The position numbers and the translations under genes are program-made. From Fulvia fulva (Eukaryota > Ascomycota > Dothideomycetes > Mycosphaerellales > Mycosphaerellaceae), in the NCBI RefSeq assembly GCF_020509005.1, contig NC_063018.1:186001-250000 (forward strand): DNA of 64,000 nt. Reading direction: 5' to 3'. A model generated the notes under the pieces. It ran no database searches. It worked only from the letters and a program-made list of their open reading frames with translations, and had not been told where the DNA came from. Below are positions 36,201-48,800 of the stretch, one piece after another. Numbering within the stretch: the stretch's first letter is position 1; every line of letters starts with the position of its first letter.

Positions 36201-37413
36201 GATTCTACTAAATAGTAGCTAAGGATTTCGACGTGGCCGCCGATATTAAAAGGAAAGTACGTAGACTCGGTAATAAGCTCGTTAGCGGAGCCGCTATTAG
36301 CTAGTCCTAATTAAAGAGGTTCTTCCTAGAGTCGAGGAAGATTATATATACGAGCGTATATAGAATTTATATACTAAGCGGTAGTACTATAATTAAGGAA
36401 GGTAAGAGCTTAACTACTATCTATACTACTAGGCATTATAAAGTAAGGGGACACTCTTGGCCTTAGTGCCCCTCGTATAATAGGCGGTATTAGAGAGCTT
36501 ACTAATATACGTAAAGCGTAGTCTAGTCCTTATATTACCGTATCTCGCTATGTTTCCTTCTTAGTATTATGTTCGTAAGTAGGACTAACGGTTATCGTAC
36601 TTAAGCGTTAGTCTAGCTATTTCCCTATTACTAAGGGTTAGCCGGTATCTATATTATAGAGCTAGTATTCGCGCGCGGCGGAGGGCGCTTATACTACTTA
36701 ATAGGGTAGTCTAGCGAGTATAAGTTATAGTCTATACGGCGGTAGCGGACATAACCGCCTACTACAATAATGCTAGCCTTCTCCTTAGGCTCGAGCTTCT
36801 TAAGTTCCTTAAATTCGCGCGGTATCTAAGCGTTTAGCTTAAGGCCTAAACCTTAGGCTACGCCGGGCGCGGTAGGTATAGTACCGTTACTACCGCTAGT
36901 ACTACGAGGTAGTCGTAGTATAGCTAGGGTCTTTGACTTTAGGCGCTCGAACTTAGCTTCGAGCTTATAGTATAGATCGACTAAGTCTTTACGGTCCTTA
37001 GTCTCTATAGGCAGTGCCTCTATATATTTATAGTTAAGCTTACCCTCGAGTAGGCGGTAATTAGTCTTAGCTAATAGGTCGTATAAGTTACGCTATTTGT
37101 CGTACTTAGCGATAAAGATAGAAAATGACTCGTTCTTACCCTACTATAAGACCTAGAGCTTCTAGAAGGCCTTACCTACGACGTCCTTCTTACTTTACCG
37201 ATCGATAAGGAATTAGATTATCCTATTAATAGACTTGAAGGGTTTAACGTAATTACGCTTAGTATGCTTAGAGGGTACTCGCGGATTATATAGCTAGTAC
37301 GGGTACCCGTCGAGGTAGTTAAGGATGTAGCGTAGTCCGTCTTCGATAGTCTAGAACTATATTACGGATAGCTTAATCTCTAGCTAATCGAGCTAACGGT
37401 TAAAGTTTATATT
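36201..37413 (-). pseudogene. Gypsy-F gag remnant (capsid to nucleocapsid)
   Basis: On the minus strand a capsid-like helical region (near 37160-36960, with FSIFIAKYDK and LLAKTNYRLLEGKLNYKYIEALP) is followed by a Ser/Gly/Pro linker and a nucleocapsid-like segment near 36480-36440 (EGH..QECP). TAG interruptions are frequent. It continues on the far side of the copia at 42858. Confidence 0.72.
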
Positions 37414-37631
37414 TGTTAAATAGGTACGAGTTGCGTAGCAGTGGAAGACGGCGGATCACACTAAAGACAAAGAAGGACCCAATGGGATAGCGTGTATCTA
37501 TATACAGTATCGCCAGTGTTGGTATAGGTGTTTCAGGAGGGACAGCTGTACTTAGGACTTGACTAGCAAGCCCTGATTACTAATCCCCCTAAGCACCTAA
37601 TGCTGACCCTATGACCTGCATATTCTCAACA
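37414..37631 (-). repeat. Copia 3' LTR (218 bp)
   Basis: Forward-strand ends are TGTTAAATAGG and TCTCAACA. It keeps many CpA/TpG that are mutated in the other LTR (for example GTAGCAGTGG here against GTAGTAGTGG). Confidence 0.94.
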
Positions 37632-37689
37632 CTCCCACTCAGGTCAGAAGGTCTCAAACAATCCCTTATACAAGCTGGAGCTGCCTTAC

Positions 37690-40600
37690 AAAGTTTTGAA
37701 ACTGCTGCCCATTGAGGGGCTTAGCCAGCCCATCGGCAACTATGTCCTTTATGTGGCAGTAATCCACTACAATCTTCCTTTACCACGAGAGATTCCTGAC
37801 ATAGTGGTATGCAACATCAATATGCTTTGACCTGTCATGGACATGGGCATCTTTGACAAAGGTCAAAGCTGCTTGGTTGTCACCTATAAGCTCCACGGGT
37901 CTCAGCTCATCAACAGTACTGCTTGCCTTGATCCTAGGTTGGAATGAACACTCTCCAACCAGGTCAGGACACCTCATCTCCCTAAGGACTGCAGCAAGAA
38001 ACTGTGACTGCTTGGCTACTGCATTCATGGCCATGAACTCAGCCTCTATTGTTGATGTGGCAACAGACTTCTGCTTCCTACTCATCCAGGACACAGGTGA
38101 TCCACAAAGGAACCACATATGTCTAAGGATTGAGACTCTGTCTGCCTTGTCCACGGCATAACCAGAATCTGAGTATCCCTGGAGAATACCTCCTCCTCTT
38201 CTGTACATCAAGCCCAGGTCCGGGTATGATCTCAGATACCTGGAGAGTTTCTTCAAAGCTCTAAGATGTTGCTTTGGAGGGTCAGCAACATATGAGCTGA
38301 TTCTTCCAAGGGGGAAAGCAAGGTCTGGCCTTGTCATTGTCATTGGCCACATCCAGGTACCATTGCAACCCTGGTACTCCTGTTTGTTGCACCTCTCATC
38401 CATAGTAGCTGAAGGTCTCAGATCCTCATAGCTGTCTATAGGTGAGAGTGTGGGTGTGGCCTTCTCTGGAGAGATGCCCATCTTGGCAAGGTTAGTTTGG
38501 ATGTAGTGTCCTTGATCAAGCTTTACAGTGCCTTGGGACCTGTCTCTTGTAATCCTCATTCCAAGGATCTTCGTAGGTTCACCAAGATCTTTAATCTTAA
38601 ACACTTTTCCAAGCTCAGCCTTAAACCACTGAACATCTGACAGCTTTGGAGCTGCAATGGGGATGTTATCCACATAGGTGAGGACCATGAGGTCTCTTCC
38701 TCTGTAGATGAGTAGGCATGGATCCACCTGGGACTAGGTGGATCCAATCTGTTCTAGCTTGGCAACACAGAGCTTGTTCCAATCTCTAGCTGCTTGCTTC
38801 AGTCCATACAGGCTTCTAAGGACCTTGAAGACCATATTTGGTGGAATTTCAACACCTAGGGGTGGGATCATGTAGATGTCTTCAAGAAGGCTGCTTTCGG
38901 TGAAAGCATTGTTCACATCCACCTGGTGCATCTCAAGATCTCTCTCACATACCACAGCCATGAAGACCCTAAGGGTATCATGCCTAACAGTAGGTGCAAA
39001 GGTCTCTTCAAAGTCAACACCATATTTCTGTGAAACCCCTCTTGCAACCAGTCTTGCCTTGAACTCTTCAATGGCTCCACTGATCATTCTTTTCACATCA
39101 AAAACCCACCTAGATGTAACCAGGCTTGCACCCCTTGGTGGTACAACTGGATCCAAGGTGTTGTTGCTTCCTAAGGCAATAAGTTCTTTCTGGATTGCCT
39201 CTTTCCACATATGTCCCCAATTGGGGTCTCCCACTGCCTCCTTATAGGACTTTAGGATTGGCACTTCCTGCTGGTAGGCTATGGCCTGCCTAACAGCAGC
39301 AAATGCATATCCCTCCACATCATTCAGGATTTCCTCAACCCAGCTCATAGTTGGATCAAGATGAAACATCTGAGCAATCAATGCCCTATGATGCTTGGCT
39401 TCATGCTCAGCAAAGCCATCATCTTCATCCCCCCTTGACCTCTTGTTGCCTGCAAGCTGAGGTGGCTGTTGAGGTTGATCCTCCTGAACAAGTTCCTCTT
39501 CCTTTTCTTTTCTTGGAGTCCCCTCTACTCCACTCCTCTGGTACACTCTAATGTCTTTTGGAGGTTGGGGAAGTTGCACAAACAGAGGCTTTGCCTGGAG
39601 CTGCTGTGGCTGTATTGATGAACTGGAGACCTGAGCAGGAGGTCTTCCAACGGGGTTTCTCTTTAGGGCTCTGCTTGACTGGTTTGTGAAGGTGATGCCA
39701 AGATCCATATCACCCCCCTTCTCATTCTCAAACCAGTTAACTTGCCCGTGTGTTTTGATGGCTTTCATGTCAGGCTCCCAGAAGAGCCATTGCTTTGTGG
39801 TGTCCTCCACATAGCCAACAAAGACAACTTCTTTACCCCTATTCATGAGCTCGTCACTTCTCAAGCCTTGAGGTTGGGATCTCGGGTCTACACAGACCAC
39901 TGCTTTACATCCCTAGACTCTCAAATGGTCAACTGATGGTACCTGGCCAGTGAAGGCTTCTTCTGGTAAAAGAGTAGTACCATCTATTATTGGTCCATTT
40001 GGAAGTCTGTTTCTGACCACAGTTTGAGCAATAAGGGCCTCTAGCCAGAATTCAACTGGCATACTCGAGTCCTCAAGCATAGCTCTCACCGTATTCTCAG
40101 AGGCTTGGATTGACCTTTCTACAGGTCCATTCTGAAGTGAGTTGTAGGCATCAGTTGTGTCCATCTGAATGCCAAACTCCTTCTCCCACTGTTTTAGTAA
40201 GGAAAGAATTTCCCTTGCACCATCACTACGGATTGCAGATAGAAAACACCTTGAGCTGTTCTCTACCTGAACCTTCCATTCCTTTAGAGCTGTAGGAGCA
40301 TCACTCCTAGCCTTCAAAGGGATTACCCACTTCTTCCTCAAGAAGTTGTCTACAATCTCAAGCCAGTACTTGAAGCCAAGTCTTGAGACTGCCCCTTGAA
40401 AAGGCCCACAGATGTCAATAGAGATGAGGGCCAGCCTCTCTCCTTTCCTCTCTGTGGCAGGTCCTTTGAACTTCCTCATGTTTGCAAGGGAGCAGACCTT
40501 GCAGTTCTGGTGTTCAGAAGGAACAGGAATGGGATCTTTCTTGTCAGTGACTCTATGCAGGTTTCTTAGCAGTCCCTTGCTAAGGTGTGCACATCTTCTA

Positions 40601-42160
40601 TGCTATAGCTCCTACTGGTCCTGGGACTCAGTGGCAGTCATAGCCTGTTCCAATTCACACTCAAAATGTGTACCTAACTTGGACAGATCCAAGTCATGCT
40701 CCTGTAGAGAGGCATATGCTTGAGGCATAGCTTCAAGCTGCTCTGAAACACTTTGAATGAATGGAACACCCCCTCTCAGCTTTGTCTGGACAACAGGTTT
40801 TCCAGAAAGGGATTTAAGGGTGAAACTGGGTGGTTGGACAGCAAATTGTTGGCTGAACTGATTCCAAGAAACAAGACTAACTCCAAGGCCAGGAACGAAC
40901 AAGACATTTTCTAAGACAATTTGCTTTCCAGAAGGACCACCCATTACTGCACTTCCCATATGTGTAGCTTGTAGATAGCCACCCCCAACCTTGATCCACT
41001 TCCTCTTTTGAAGAGGCTTCAGTGTCCTGAATAGTGAATCTTGGTCAGTCATATGTGATGAAGCACAAGAGTCAAGTAACCACTCGGACGAGGGGTACTT
41101 GCCCTTGGCTTCCACAGTGGAATGGGCAACCTCATCAACATCATCATCTTCTGATGGTATCTCAGAGTCTGATGCGTCTTCCTGGGTCGCACGGGCCCTT
41201 GCAGGCTTCTTACTAGAGGAGGCCTTTGGCTTGCGGCTCTCCTTCATCTGCTTTGCAAGGTCCGTCATCACCTTGAGGACATCACGAAGGTTTGGTGATG
41301 ATGACCTCCTACGAGGTGGTGACGGTTGTCTCTTAGCAGGGTAGGTAACCCTAGCTAGTTTGTCCTTGTTCCTAACAGCCTGCTGAGCTGCAGAAAGGTG
41401 TGGGCACTTGCTCATAAAATGGTCACCATTGTAGAGATGGCACGTGAGCTTGCCCTGGAAACCCTTCTTAGCGAACATGGCTGTCCCTTGATGAATCATT
41501 GATTCTTGCTTCTCCCTAAGAATTGCAAGAATGTCTTGTGGTGAGAGATTCACCTGGGCATCAATTGCATCGCGAATTGAGCCAAATGAGTCTGGCAGAG
41601 CTGCTAAGAGTTGCTAGATCTTTCTGTCCTCAGTCTTGATGTCTTGGAACTGAGGCGAGATTGAAACAGCCCTCCTTGCAATTGAGCTAAGCTCCTGCTA
41701 GGCGTCATCTATTGACTGGTACTCTGTCATCACGAAATTGGTGTATTGCTGAAGCAAACTTCTTCCAGTAGCTAGAAGTCTTCTCTTATATTTGGCTTCA
41801 GCCCATTCCCACAACTCCTTCGTATACCGGATCTCGTATGTCATCTCTTGATCATCTGTCGACAGACAGATGTACATCTTATATAGGGCCGTTGCATTGT
41901 GCCGTCTGTACGATGCCTTCCTTATCGCTTGATCTAAAGGAAGGGATGACTCCGATGATGTAGAGGGTGTCGCTATAGATAGGGTTGCAGCGGGAATGTC
42001 CGTAATGATGTCTTCGAGGACCTAGTCAACCTGCTTTGATACTAGGTGTATTCTCATTAGCTTGAACTATGTTTCGTGGTTCTCTCTTATCAGAACAGGT
42101 GCTGCTCTCTTTCTTATAAACCCAGTCTCGTTCTCTATTTTTTGTAAGTTAAGGGACAGG
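37690..42160 (-). pseudogene. Copia Gag-Pol polyprotein, nearly open
   Basis: Minus-strand order: Gag (42160 to about 41380) with a CxxxxxxHxxxxC knuckle-like CHLYNGDHFMSKC (near 41445-41405); protease with WLLDSCASSHMT (near 41085); integrase with ISIDICGPF (near 40415) and the IRSDGARE block (near 40230); a Pro/Gln-rich spacer (39700-39420); RT with RWVFDVKR (near 39105) and VNNAFTESSLLEDIYM (near 38910); RNase H with SRKQKSVATSTIEAEF (near 38075) and KHIDVAYHYVRN. The RT motif YVDD reads YVDN (38665-38676). About six stops interrupt the frame, all at Trp/Gln positions (near 39913, 38735, 40610 and in gag). Gag start is uncertain. Confidence 0.92.
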
Positions 42161-42164
42161 TTGG

Positions 42165-42627
42165 CTGCCCTTAGGTAAAAGGATGTATTCGGTCGTACGC
42201 GGTCGGATCGAAATAGGATAAAACGAACGCGAGGTTAATAGCGGAGAGGATAGCTATCCGCCGGGAAGGGGAGGAAAGTCGAAGGATCGTGTTAGTGCTA
42301 AGACACTATAGCGTAACTCTCTTAGCAGAGGGGGTTTCTAAGACACTACGGCTCTCTTAGAATAAACAGTTAGTCGATACGAACGCGATGTCCGGAGAGC
42401 GACTCTTCTTAGTAAGCTCGCCTACTTGTCTAAGCTATTAGTACAGGCTCCCTAACTCGGAGTCTAAAAGTGCCTTACTAGGCTCTTTTACGTCTTATAT
42501 ACACCTATAGCACGGCTGTAGCTTCCTATACAATACGGGTGCGGCCTCTAGTCTGCCTTCCTTTTGTTCTAAAGAGGAATAACTCTAATACGACTTTGTC
42601 GAGGGTGAAACACCGAGTTGCTAACCC
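42165..42627 (-). other. Copia 5' leader
   Basis: Untranslated stretch between the primer site and gag. It contains two imperfect direct repeats of about 25 bp built on CTAAGACACTA..CTCTCTTAG (near 42298-42325 and 42338-42360). No open frame of note. It shows RIP-type changes and may hold packaging signals (inference). Confidence 0.5.
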
Positions 42628-42639
42628 GGGCTTATAACC
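42628..42639 (-). promoter_or_regulatory. Copia primer-binding site, half initiator-tRNA type
   Basis: On the minus strand GGTTATAAGCCC follows the LTR directly. Undoing one TpG to TpA change it complements GGGCUCAUAACC, the anticodon stem-loop of initiator tRNA-Met, the half-tRNA primer known from copia elements. The tRNA sequence is from general knowledge. Confidence 0.6.
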
Positions 42640-42857
42640 TATTAAATAGGTACGAGTTGCGTAGTAGTGGAAGACGGCGGATTATACTAAAGACGAAGAA
42701 GGACCTAATAGGATAGCGTGTATCTATATACAGTATCGCTAGTGTTAGTATAGGTGTTTTAGGAGGGACAGCTGTACTTAGGACTTGACTAGTAAGCCCT
42801 GATTACTAATCCCCCTAAGCACCTAATGTTGACCCTATGACCTACATATTCTCAATA
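42640..42857 (-). repeat. Copia 5' LTR (218 bp), RIP-mutated
   Basis: Same length and layout as 37414-37631, but the ends are TATTAAATAGG and CTCAATA through C to T and G to A changes. Confidence 0.94.
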
Positions 42858-43442
42858 ATATTCTTATTATTGAACTTACTTTCTAGGTCCTTAACTAACT
42901 TGTTAGTATATATAATATTAACGGAGAGTTCGATAGTAGTGAACTAGCTAACGGCGGTATTACTAGTTACCCTAGAAGTACTACTAGGTATACCCTAGCA
43001 TTCTCCTCGTAAGGAGTTACGGTATAGGTAACGGCGTAGTCGACTATTATCTCTACCCTTATTATTATTAGAGTTGTCTCCGTCGTTATCGCTACTACCT
43101 CTACTACCTCCTCGTCGGGTACCTCTACCTATATAGTCCTACTAAGTAGGAGGCGTAGGTAATCGTAAAACACCGTTACGACGAGGGGAGTAGACGCGGA
43201 CCTAACGACTATAGTTATTATTATTATTACCGTTAGTACCGCTAGTATCGCTAGTACCGTTCGTGTCCTTAGCTACTAGCTAAGCCTTTAGCTCTACTAC
43301 CTCCTTATTTAGAGCCTAATTACGCTTAGATAGGGCTTTAATGTCCTTAGGTAATATACCTACCTACGACTCCTCGACCTATCCGAAGAGCGTATCGTTG
43401 TCCTATTAGAGGCGCTAATTAGCTTCCTTAAGGTCTTATATC
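42858..43442 (-). pseudogene. Gypsy-F gag remnant (middle part)
   Basis: Minus-strand frame with an Asn/Ser/Gly/Arg-rich low-complexity region (near 43270-43050: NGNNNNNYSR, GTRRGGSRGSSDNDGDNSNNN) flanked by helical, charged stretches. It is bounded by the copia target duplication on the left and by ATATC (43438-43442), the duplication made by Gypsy-B copy 2, on the right. TAG interruptions. Confidence 0.7.
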
Positions 43443-43626
43443 TATTACGGGTAGCCCGCGACCCCCTACTATAGCTACGTCGGCCCGGCTAAACCGCGGA
43501 CCTTCCGTATCGGGTTAGCGCGGCTTGGCTTTACTTTATAACTTTGCCGCGCCTCGCGCTCCTCTTTTATAGCTTCGTAGAATAATAACTATCTCGTTCG
43601 GACCCTATAGTACGCGCGCCCTTATA
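43443..43626 (+). repeat. Gypsy-B copy 2 5' LTR (184 bp)
   Basis: Ends TATTACGGG and CTTATA, RIP-altered. The primer-binding site GTTTGTTCTAC follows at 43627-43637. Confidence 0.93.
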
Positions 43627-43869
43627 GTTTGTTCTACTACCCTACCTAGATCGCGGATCTAGGTAAGGGACGCGTAATAATAGGTATAGATAGAACCGTA
43701 GAACTCGAGAACGCGTAGAGTCGTATTAGAATATAGAATACGGTAAGGCGTATAGCGCGTAGATGCCTAGAGAACGTAACGTAGCGACATTATTAGTAGG
43801 TAGTCGCGCGCTCGTAGACAGTCAGAATATAGGCACCGTTACGCCTCCCCCGAACCTAGATAACATAAC

Positions 43870-45335
43870 TTTATAAATAGCGAACGGCGGCATACTACCG
43901 CTACCTAAGCCTAAGGGTAAAAGTAAGTAGCGTATATCTCTTTTCCCCGACCTCTCCTCTTTCCCTTAGAGTTAGACATAGGAGGACAACCTGCGGGTTA
44001 TAGTAGACACCGGTGTCGCGCTATAATAAGAGATTAATAAAGCTTACTAGAAGGCCTTCGAGCGAGAAGAAGGTAGTAAGATTAACTTTATAGAACTGTT
44101 TAAGTTCAAGCTCGAAGAGAACCTAGGCGGCGACCTAGACGAGGTATATCTATTACTCGACAAGGCAGAACACATTCTCGTATCCGAATACTAGAATGTC
44201 ACCCTAGACAACCTTACGACCCTTATATCCTAATACCCGAAGACTACCTACGACTTCGTACTATAAGTAGTTAACACGGCGATTACTAAGGGCAGACAAC
44301 TCGATATAATAGAGCGAGCTAACGACCTCTAGAACACCTAGTATACTACGCTATATACCGAATACGACCGTATCTATAAGATGCTACGAAGTGAAGAGCT
44401 TATTATACAGAAAATAGTAGCAGATCTTAAGAGTAAGAAGGATTACGACCTAGCTAAGTTATAAGAGCTAGAGAAGAAATATAAGGAAGCTAATAACCTA
44501 TATAAGCAGTTTAGCGAGATCTACGAGAAGGAGAAGAAGAAGGCACAAGATGCTAAGGCGAAGAACTAGGCCCTATAATAAGAAGTCGATGACCTAAAGG
44601 CTCGGCTTAAGGTAGGAGACACTATATAGAACGGAGGTAGGGGCCGCTTAGGCCGCCGACCCTCTCGTTCCCGCCTACGCGAGACCTTACTCGAGTAGCT
44701 ATTACGTAGGTATCGCGAAGCTACTAGTAGAGGTGGCGGTAGCGGTAGTAGTAATAACGATAGAGACGACTATAACCGTAGTAATAATAGCCGAGGACGT
44801 AATAACGACCGTCTACGACTAGGACCTAACAATAGTCGTGACTTAAGAATACGTAATACCCGTACCTAGACACTACTAGTTGACCTTCTAGAACGTCTCT
44901 TTACTATTAACCGTACCCTTACTCGCGGTATAGAGATCGGTAAGGGTGTGCCTAACCCTAAGCACTTCAAGAACGATAATGACCCTAATTTCGACAGCTA
45001 GTATAGTAGTGTTCTCCTAAAGCTAACTATAGTAACCTTCCGTACTAAGGTAGATAGTCTACGCTTCGTATATAGGTAGACGTAAGGTGATCCTTAGCGA
45101 AGTATTAAGCCGAGGATCCCTATACCTAGACAGTAGTCCTTTAACGAGTTTAAGACTAGAGAAGAGTTATTAGATTAGATAACACGCTAATATAGTATAG
45201 GTAATAAAGGAACTAAGGCTATAGTTAACATTACTACCTATAAGTAAGAACAAGGCGAAACCTTTATAGCCTTCTATATACGCTACTCGAAGTTACGCGC
45301 CTAGATGTTATAGACCGATAAGACCGAGCTTATAC
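43870..45335 (+). pseudogene. Gypsy-B copy 2 gag, first part
   Basis: Matches copy 1 from about 21650 to 23117: LPKPKGK start region, charged helices, the Lys/Glu-rich coiled coil (near 44470-44560) and the Arg/Ser-rich basic segment. It is cut by Gypsy-A after GAGCTTATAC and resumes at 51627. Confidence 0.82.
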
Positions 45336-45855
45336 TGTCAGGGCGAGAGCCTGGCCTGTGAGATGCAAGGGTGAAAGCGAGAATGTAGGTGCGAAGTGCA
45401 GATACAAAAGGGTATGGTATAATTGCTATACAAAACAAAAGACGAAGAAAGCAAGAGAGGCCTGGGGAAGGCCAGATATTTATACGCGACCCTCGCGAGT
45501 GCGTGTCCCCGCATCAACAGGGCTAACCCGTACGAAGCCGCGCTTAGTAGCTTTGCTCAAAACCTTATTCTAACCTGCCCTACGTTCCGAGTCTTCCACG
45601 TGCTTCTTCTAGGGTCCAGCGCAGTCGCGGGTGCTCGCGGGAGTGCCGTGAGTCACATAGTCACGAGCCGAAGTGAATCTGTCAAGGTTTGGTAGAGGGG
45701 TGAATTTGGAGGGCTGGGTCCCGTAGTGAATGTTGCGGGGCATGTGATTCTTGGCGCTCACACACTAAGCTGGACTGTCACTTCTTGACGACTTCTGAGC
45801 ACTCTGAGGCTCTTCTGTCCCTACCTTCTGTACACTCTGTAGGGAGACCATGACA
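45336..45855 (-). repeat. Gypsy-A copy 2 3' LTR (520 bp)
   Basis: Forward-strand ends TGTCAGGGCG and CCATGACA. It is better preserved than the 5' LTR at 51107-51626, where many TG/CA are TA. Confidence 0.95.
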
Positions 45856-45899
45856 GTAGCCCCCCCGAACAAAGCTGAGTTCCTACGAAGCCGTAGTAG

Positions 45900-48800
45900 T
45901 TCTATATATCGAGGATGTTCAGCTTCAGTACCAGGCCTAGGCCTGATGTCATGGTCGATACACCATTCGTAAGCCCCGTCGAAGAGCTCAGATTCGAAGA
46001 GCCTGCCGATATTGACTTCTGGGCCGTCTGCGCGGGCGTGGTATTCTTCGATTGCTTGACGATTGAAGATGATATGTTAGATAGGTTCCTATAAGGTATC
46101 CCACTCAGGGCAACCTTGCCATTCGACTTCATACTTAATCGGCGGTAGTCCTTTAACGTCGTTAGGCTCTACGCGGATTCCCCGGATCTTACGGACGGTA
46201 TAGTCGTCAGAAGGTAGGTTAATAGGCTCGTCGACTTCTACTTCATCGGGAGGACCTAGCATGTCTTGGTTTTGGTTCGGGAATGGGTCCTTAGCCGACG
46301 GCCGAAGGCGTACGGGATAGAAGACGTCGTGGATCTTTATGTTCGTAGGAAGAGCTAGACGGTAGGCGTGTGAACTGATACGCTCGGTGATCTCAAAAGG
46401 ACCTAGGTTCTTCTAGTTCAGCTTCTTGGAGGGGCGGTCCGTCTTGATGTTCTTGGAGTTGAGGTAGACCATATCGCCTACTTAGTAGTCGGGAGCTAGC
46501 TAGCGACGACGATTAGCTTGATCCTCGTAGATTGCTTATACGTACACTATCTCGTCGTGAACTTCTTTATAGATCTGTGAGAGCATAGTAGCGAACTCGT
46601 CTACTGCTTGCTCGTTTACGTCTTCGGTAGGCGGGAGAGGTTCTTCTAGTTCCATGCCTATACGAGGGTGGTAACCTCTCGTAGTATAGAAGGGAGAGTA
46701 GCCAGTAGTCTCCGAGTCCTAGTTACGAGTAGCGAACTCCACCGCAGGGATATACTGAGGCCAATCCTTCTGGTGGTAGTCGACGAAGCAACGAAGGACC
46801 TGCTCGAGGATAGCGTTCGTAATTTCGGTCTGGCCGTCGGTCTGTGGCTAAAAACTGGTCGAGAGGTTATGCTTGATGCCTAGGATAGCACACAGACGCT
46901 TCCAGAAGTACGAGATGAACTAGGTGCCTCTGTCAGAGGTGATGCTATCCGGGAGGCCTTGAAAGCGCCAGACGAATTCGTAGAACAAGCGAGTAGTCTC
47001 CTTTGCGGTCATGCTCTAGCACGGGATCATTTACCGGTCCTTAGAGTGACGGTCCACGATCACTAGAAGGGCCTTTACTTTTACGCCGCTAAAGGTCTTG
47101 CCGTGAGGAAGATCGGTGATAAAGTCCATAGTGATGTGCTTCTACGGACGATCAGGAGCCGGGAGAGGGTGTAAGAGACCGTAGGGACGGTGGCGGTTAG
47201 CTTTGGCTCTTCGGCAAGTAGCGCAGTTCAGTACGTAGCGGCGGACGTCCTTCTAGGAATACGGCCACTAGTAACACCTAGCGAGGAGCTTATGGGTCTT
47301 GGCTACGCCTAGGTGACCCCTAGAGGCGGAGTCGTGGATGATTTGAAGAATCTTAGCTCGGATATTAGAGCCTTCGGGCTGCGGTACGTAAAGCTTCTTA
47401 CGGAAGTAGACGACACCTTCCTAGAGCTCGCACTCGGACAGCGAGAAGCCCGGGAATGTCCTCGCGCCAGATTCAAGGGCCTGAACTAACTCTTAGGCGT
47501 CTATGTCGGCATCGTACGCTGTTCGTACTCGTGCCATAATGCCTTCGGGCTGCTCCTTATTATCAAACCCCTCAAAGTCTAATTCGGATGAGCCGTCGGT
47601 CGTTACTAAGCCCTCTTCATCGTCGTTCAAGTCCTTAGCGTCCGAGGCGTATTTGTCAGGCTCGGATTCATCGTCACTCTCGTCAAGGTAGGCAGGAGCG
47701 AGCACGAGAGTAGCAAAGGAAGCGGCGAGCGTAGGCTAGCCGTTCGATAGGTACTCTCGAAGCTCGGAAGAGAGGTTGTGCTCTTTGATGACTTGTTACT
47801 CTACGATTTGCCGGCCCCCTCTTCGATTAACTAGAGAGTCACTAGGGCGGCGGGTAAGGGCGTCGGCCATCGAGTTGGCCTTGCCGGGCGTGTACGAGAT
47901 CACGAAGTTGAACCGGGAGAGGAACTCGCTCTAGCGGGCCTGGCGACGATTAAGCAGCTTGCTCTTCATAAAGTAGACGAGGTTCTTATGGTCGGAGCTT
48001 ACTTGGACGGACATAGCAGAGCCTTCGAGCTCGGGGCGCTACTCTTCGAAAGCTTTGACGATGGCGAGAAGCTCCTTGTCGTAGATCTCGTAGTTATACT
48101 CCGTAGCGGTCATCTTCTTAGAGAGGAAGGCGATAGGTAACCAGGGGGATTCAGGCGAGCGGCGTTGTAGTAGGACACCGCCCACTACGCCGTCGGATAC
48201 GTCGGTCTCTACACGGGTCTCTAGTTCGAAATCGAAGTGCTGTAGAAGCGGGTTCTTAACAAACTTCGCTTTGAGCAAGTCAAAAGCCTCCTGGCATTCG
48301 TCGGTCCAGGCGAACTTCTCACCCTTGCGCGTAAGCTTCGTCAAAGGGCGTACCACGCCCGAAAATGCGTAGATGAAGCGGCGATAGAAGTTAGCAAAGC
48401 CTAGGAAACCCTAGACCTCTTTGACGTTCGTAGGAGCATCCCATTCGACGATAGCGTCGATCTTCTCTTAGTCCATCTTGATGCCGTCTACGGTAATGAT
48501 TAAACTAAGGAACTTGACTTCGGTCTTCTCAAACTCGTACTTGTCGATGTCGAGCTGCAAGCCGGCGTCTACGAGCTTCTAAAGGACCTTACAGACGTGC
48601 TCGCGGTGCTCCTCCTTGGTCTCGCTATAGACTAGGATGTCGTCGATGTAGGCAGTGTAGAACTGATCGAGGAACTCCTAAAGGATGTCGTTAATGAAGT
48701 TCTAGAAGGTACTAGGCCCGTTATAAACGCCGAAGGGCATAACGAGCGACTCGAACAGCCCGTAGCGAGTACGGAAGGCTATAAGATACTCGTGTCCTTC

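Larger units (their letters stand above)
37414..42857 (-). mobile_element. Complete Ty1/copia element, minus strand
   Basis: Two 218-bp LTRs (37414-37631 and 42640-42857) enclose a single Gag-Pol frame. ATATT flanks the element on both sides (37409-37413 and 42858-42862). Length is 5444 bp. The primer site lies at 42628-42639, and a purine-rich tract (complement of 37632-37642) precedes the 3' LTR. Most of the body is free of RIP, but the 5' LTR, leader and the first part of gag carry RIP-type changes and the RT motif is mutated. Inserted into Gypsy-F gag. Confidence 0.95.
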
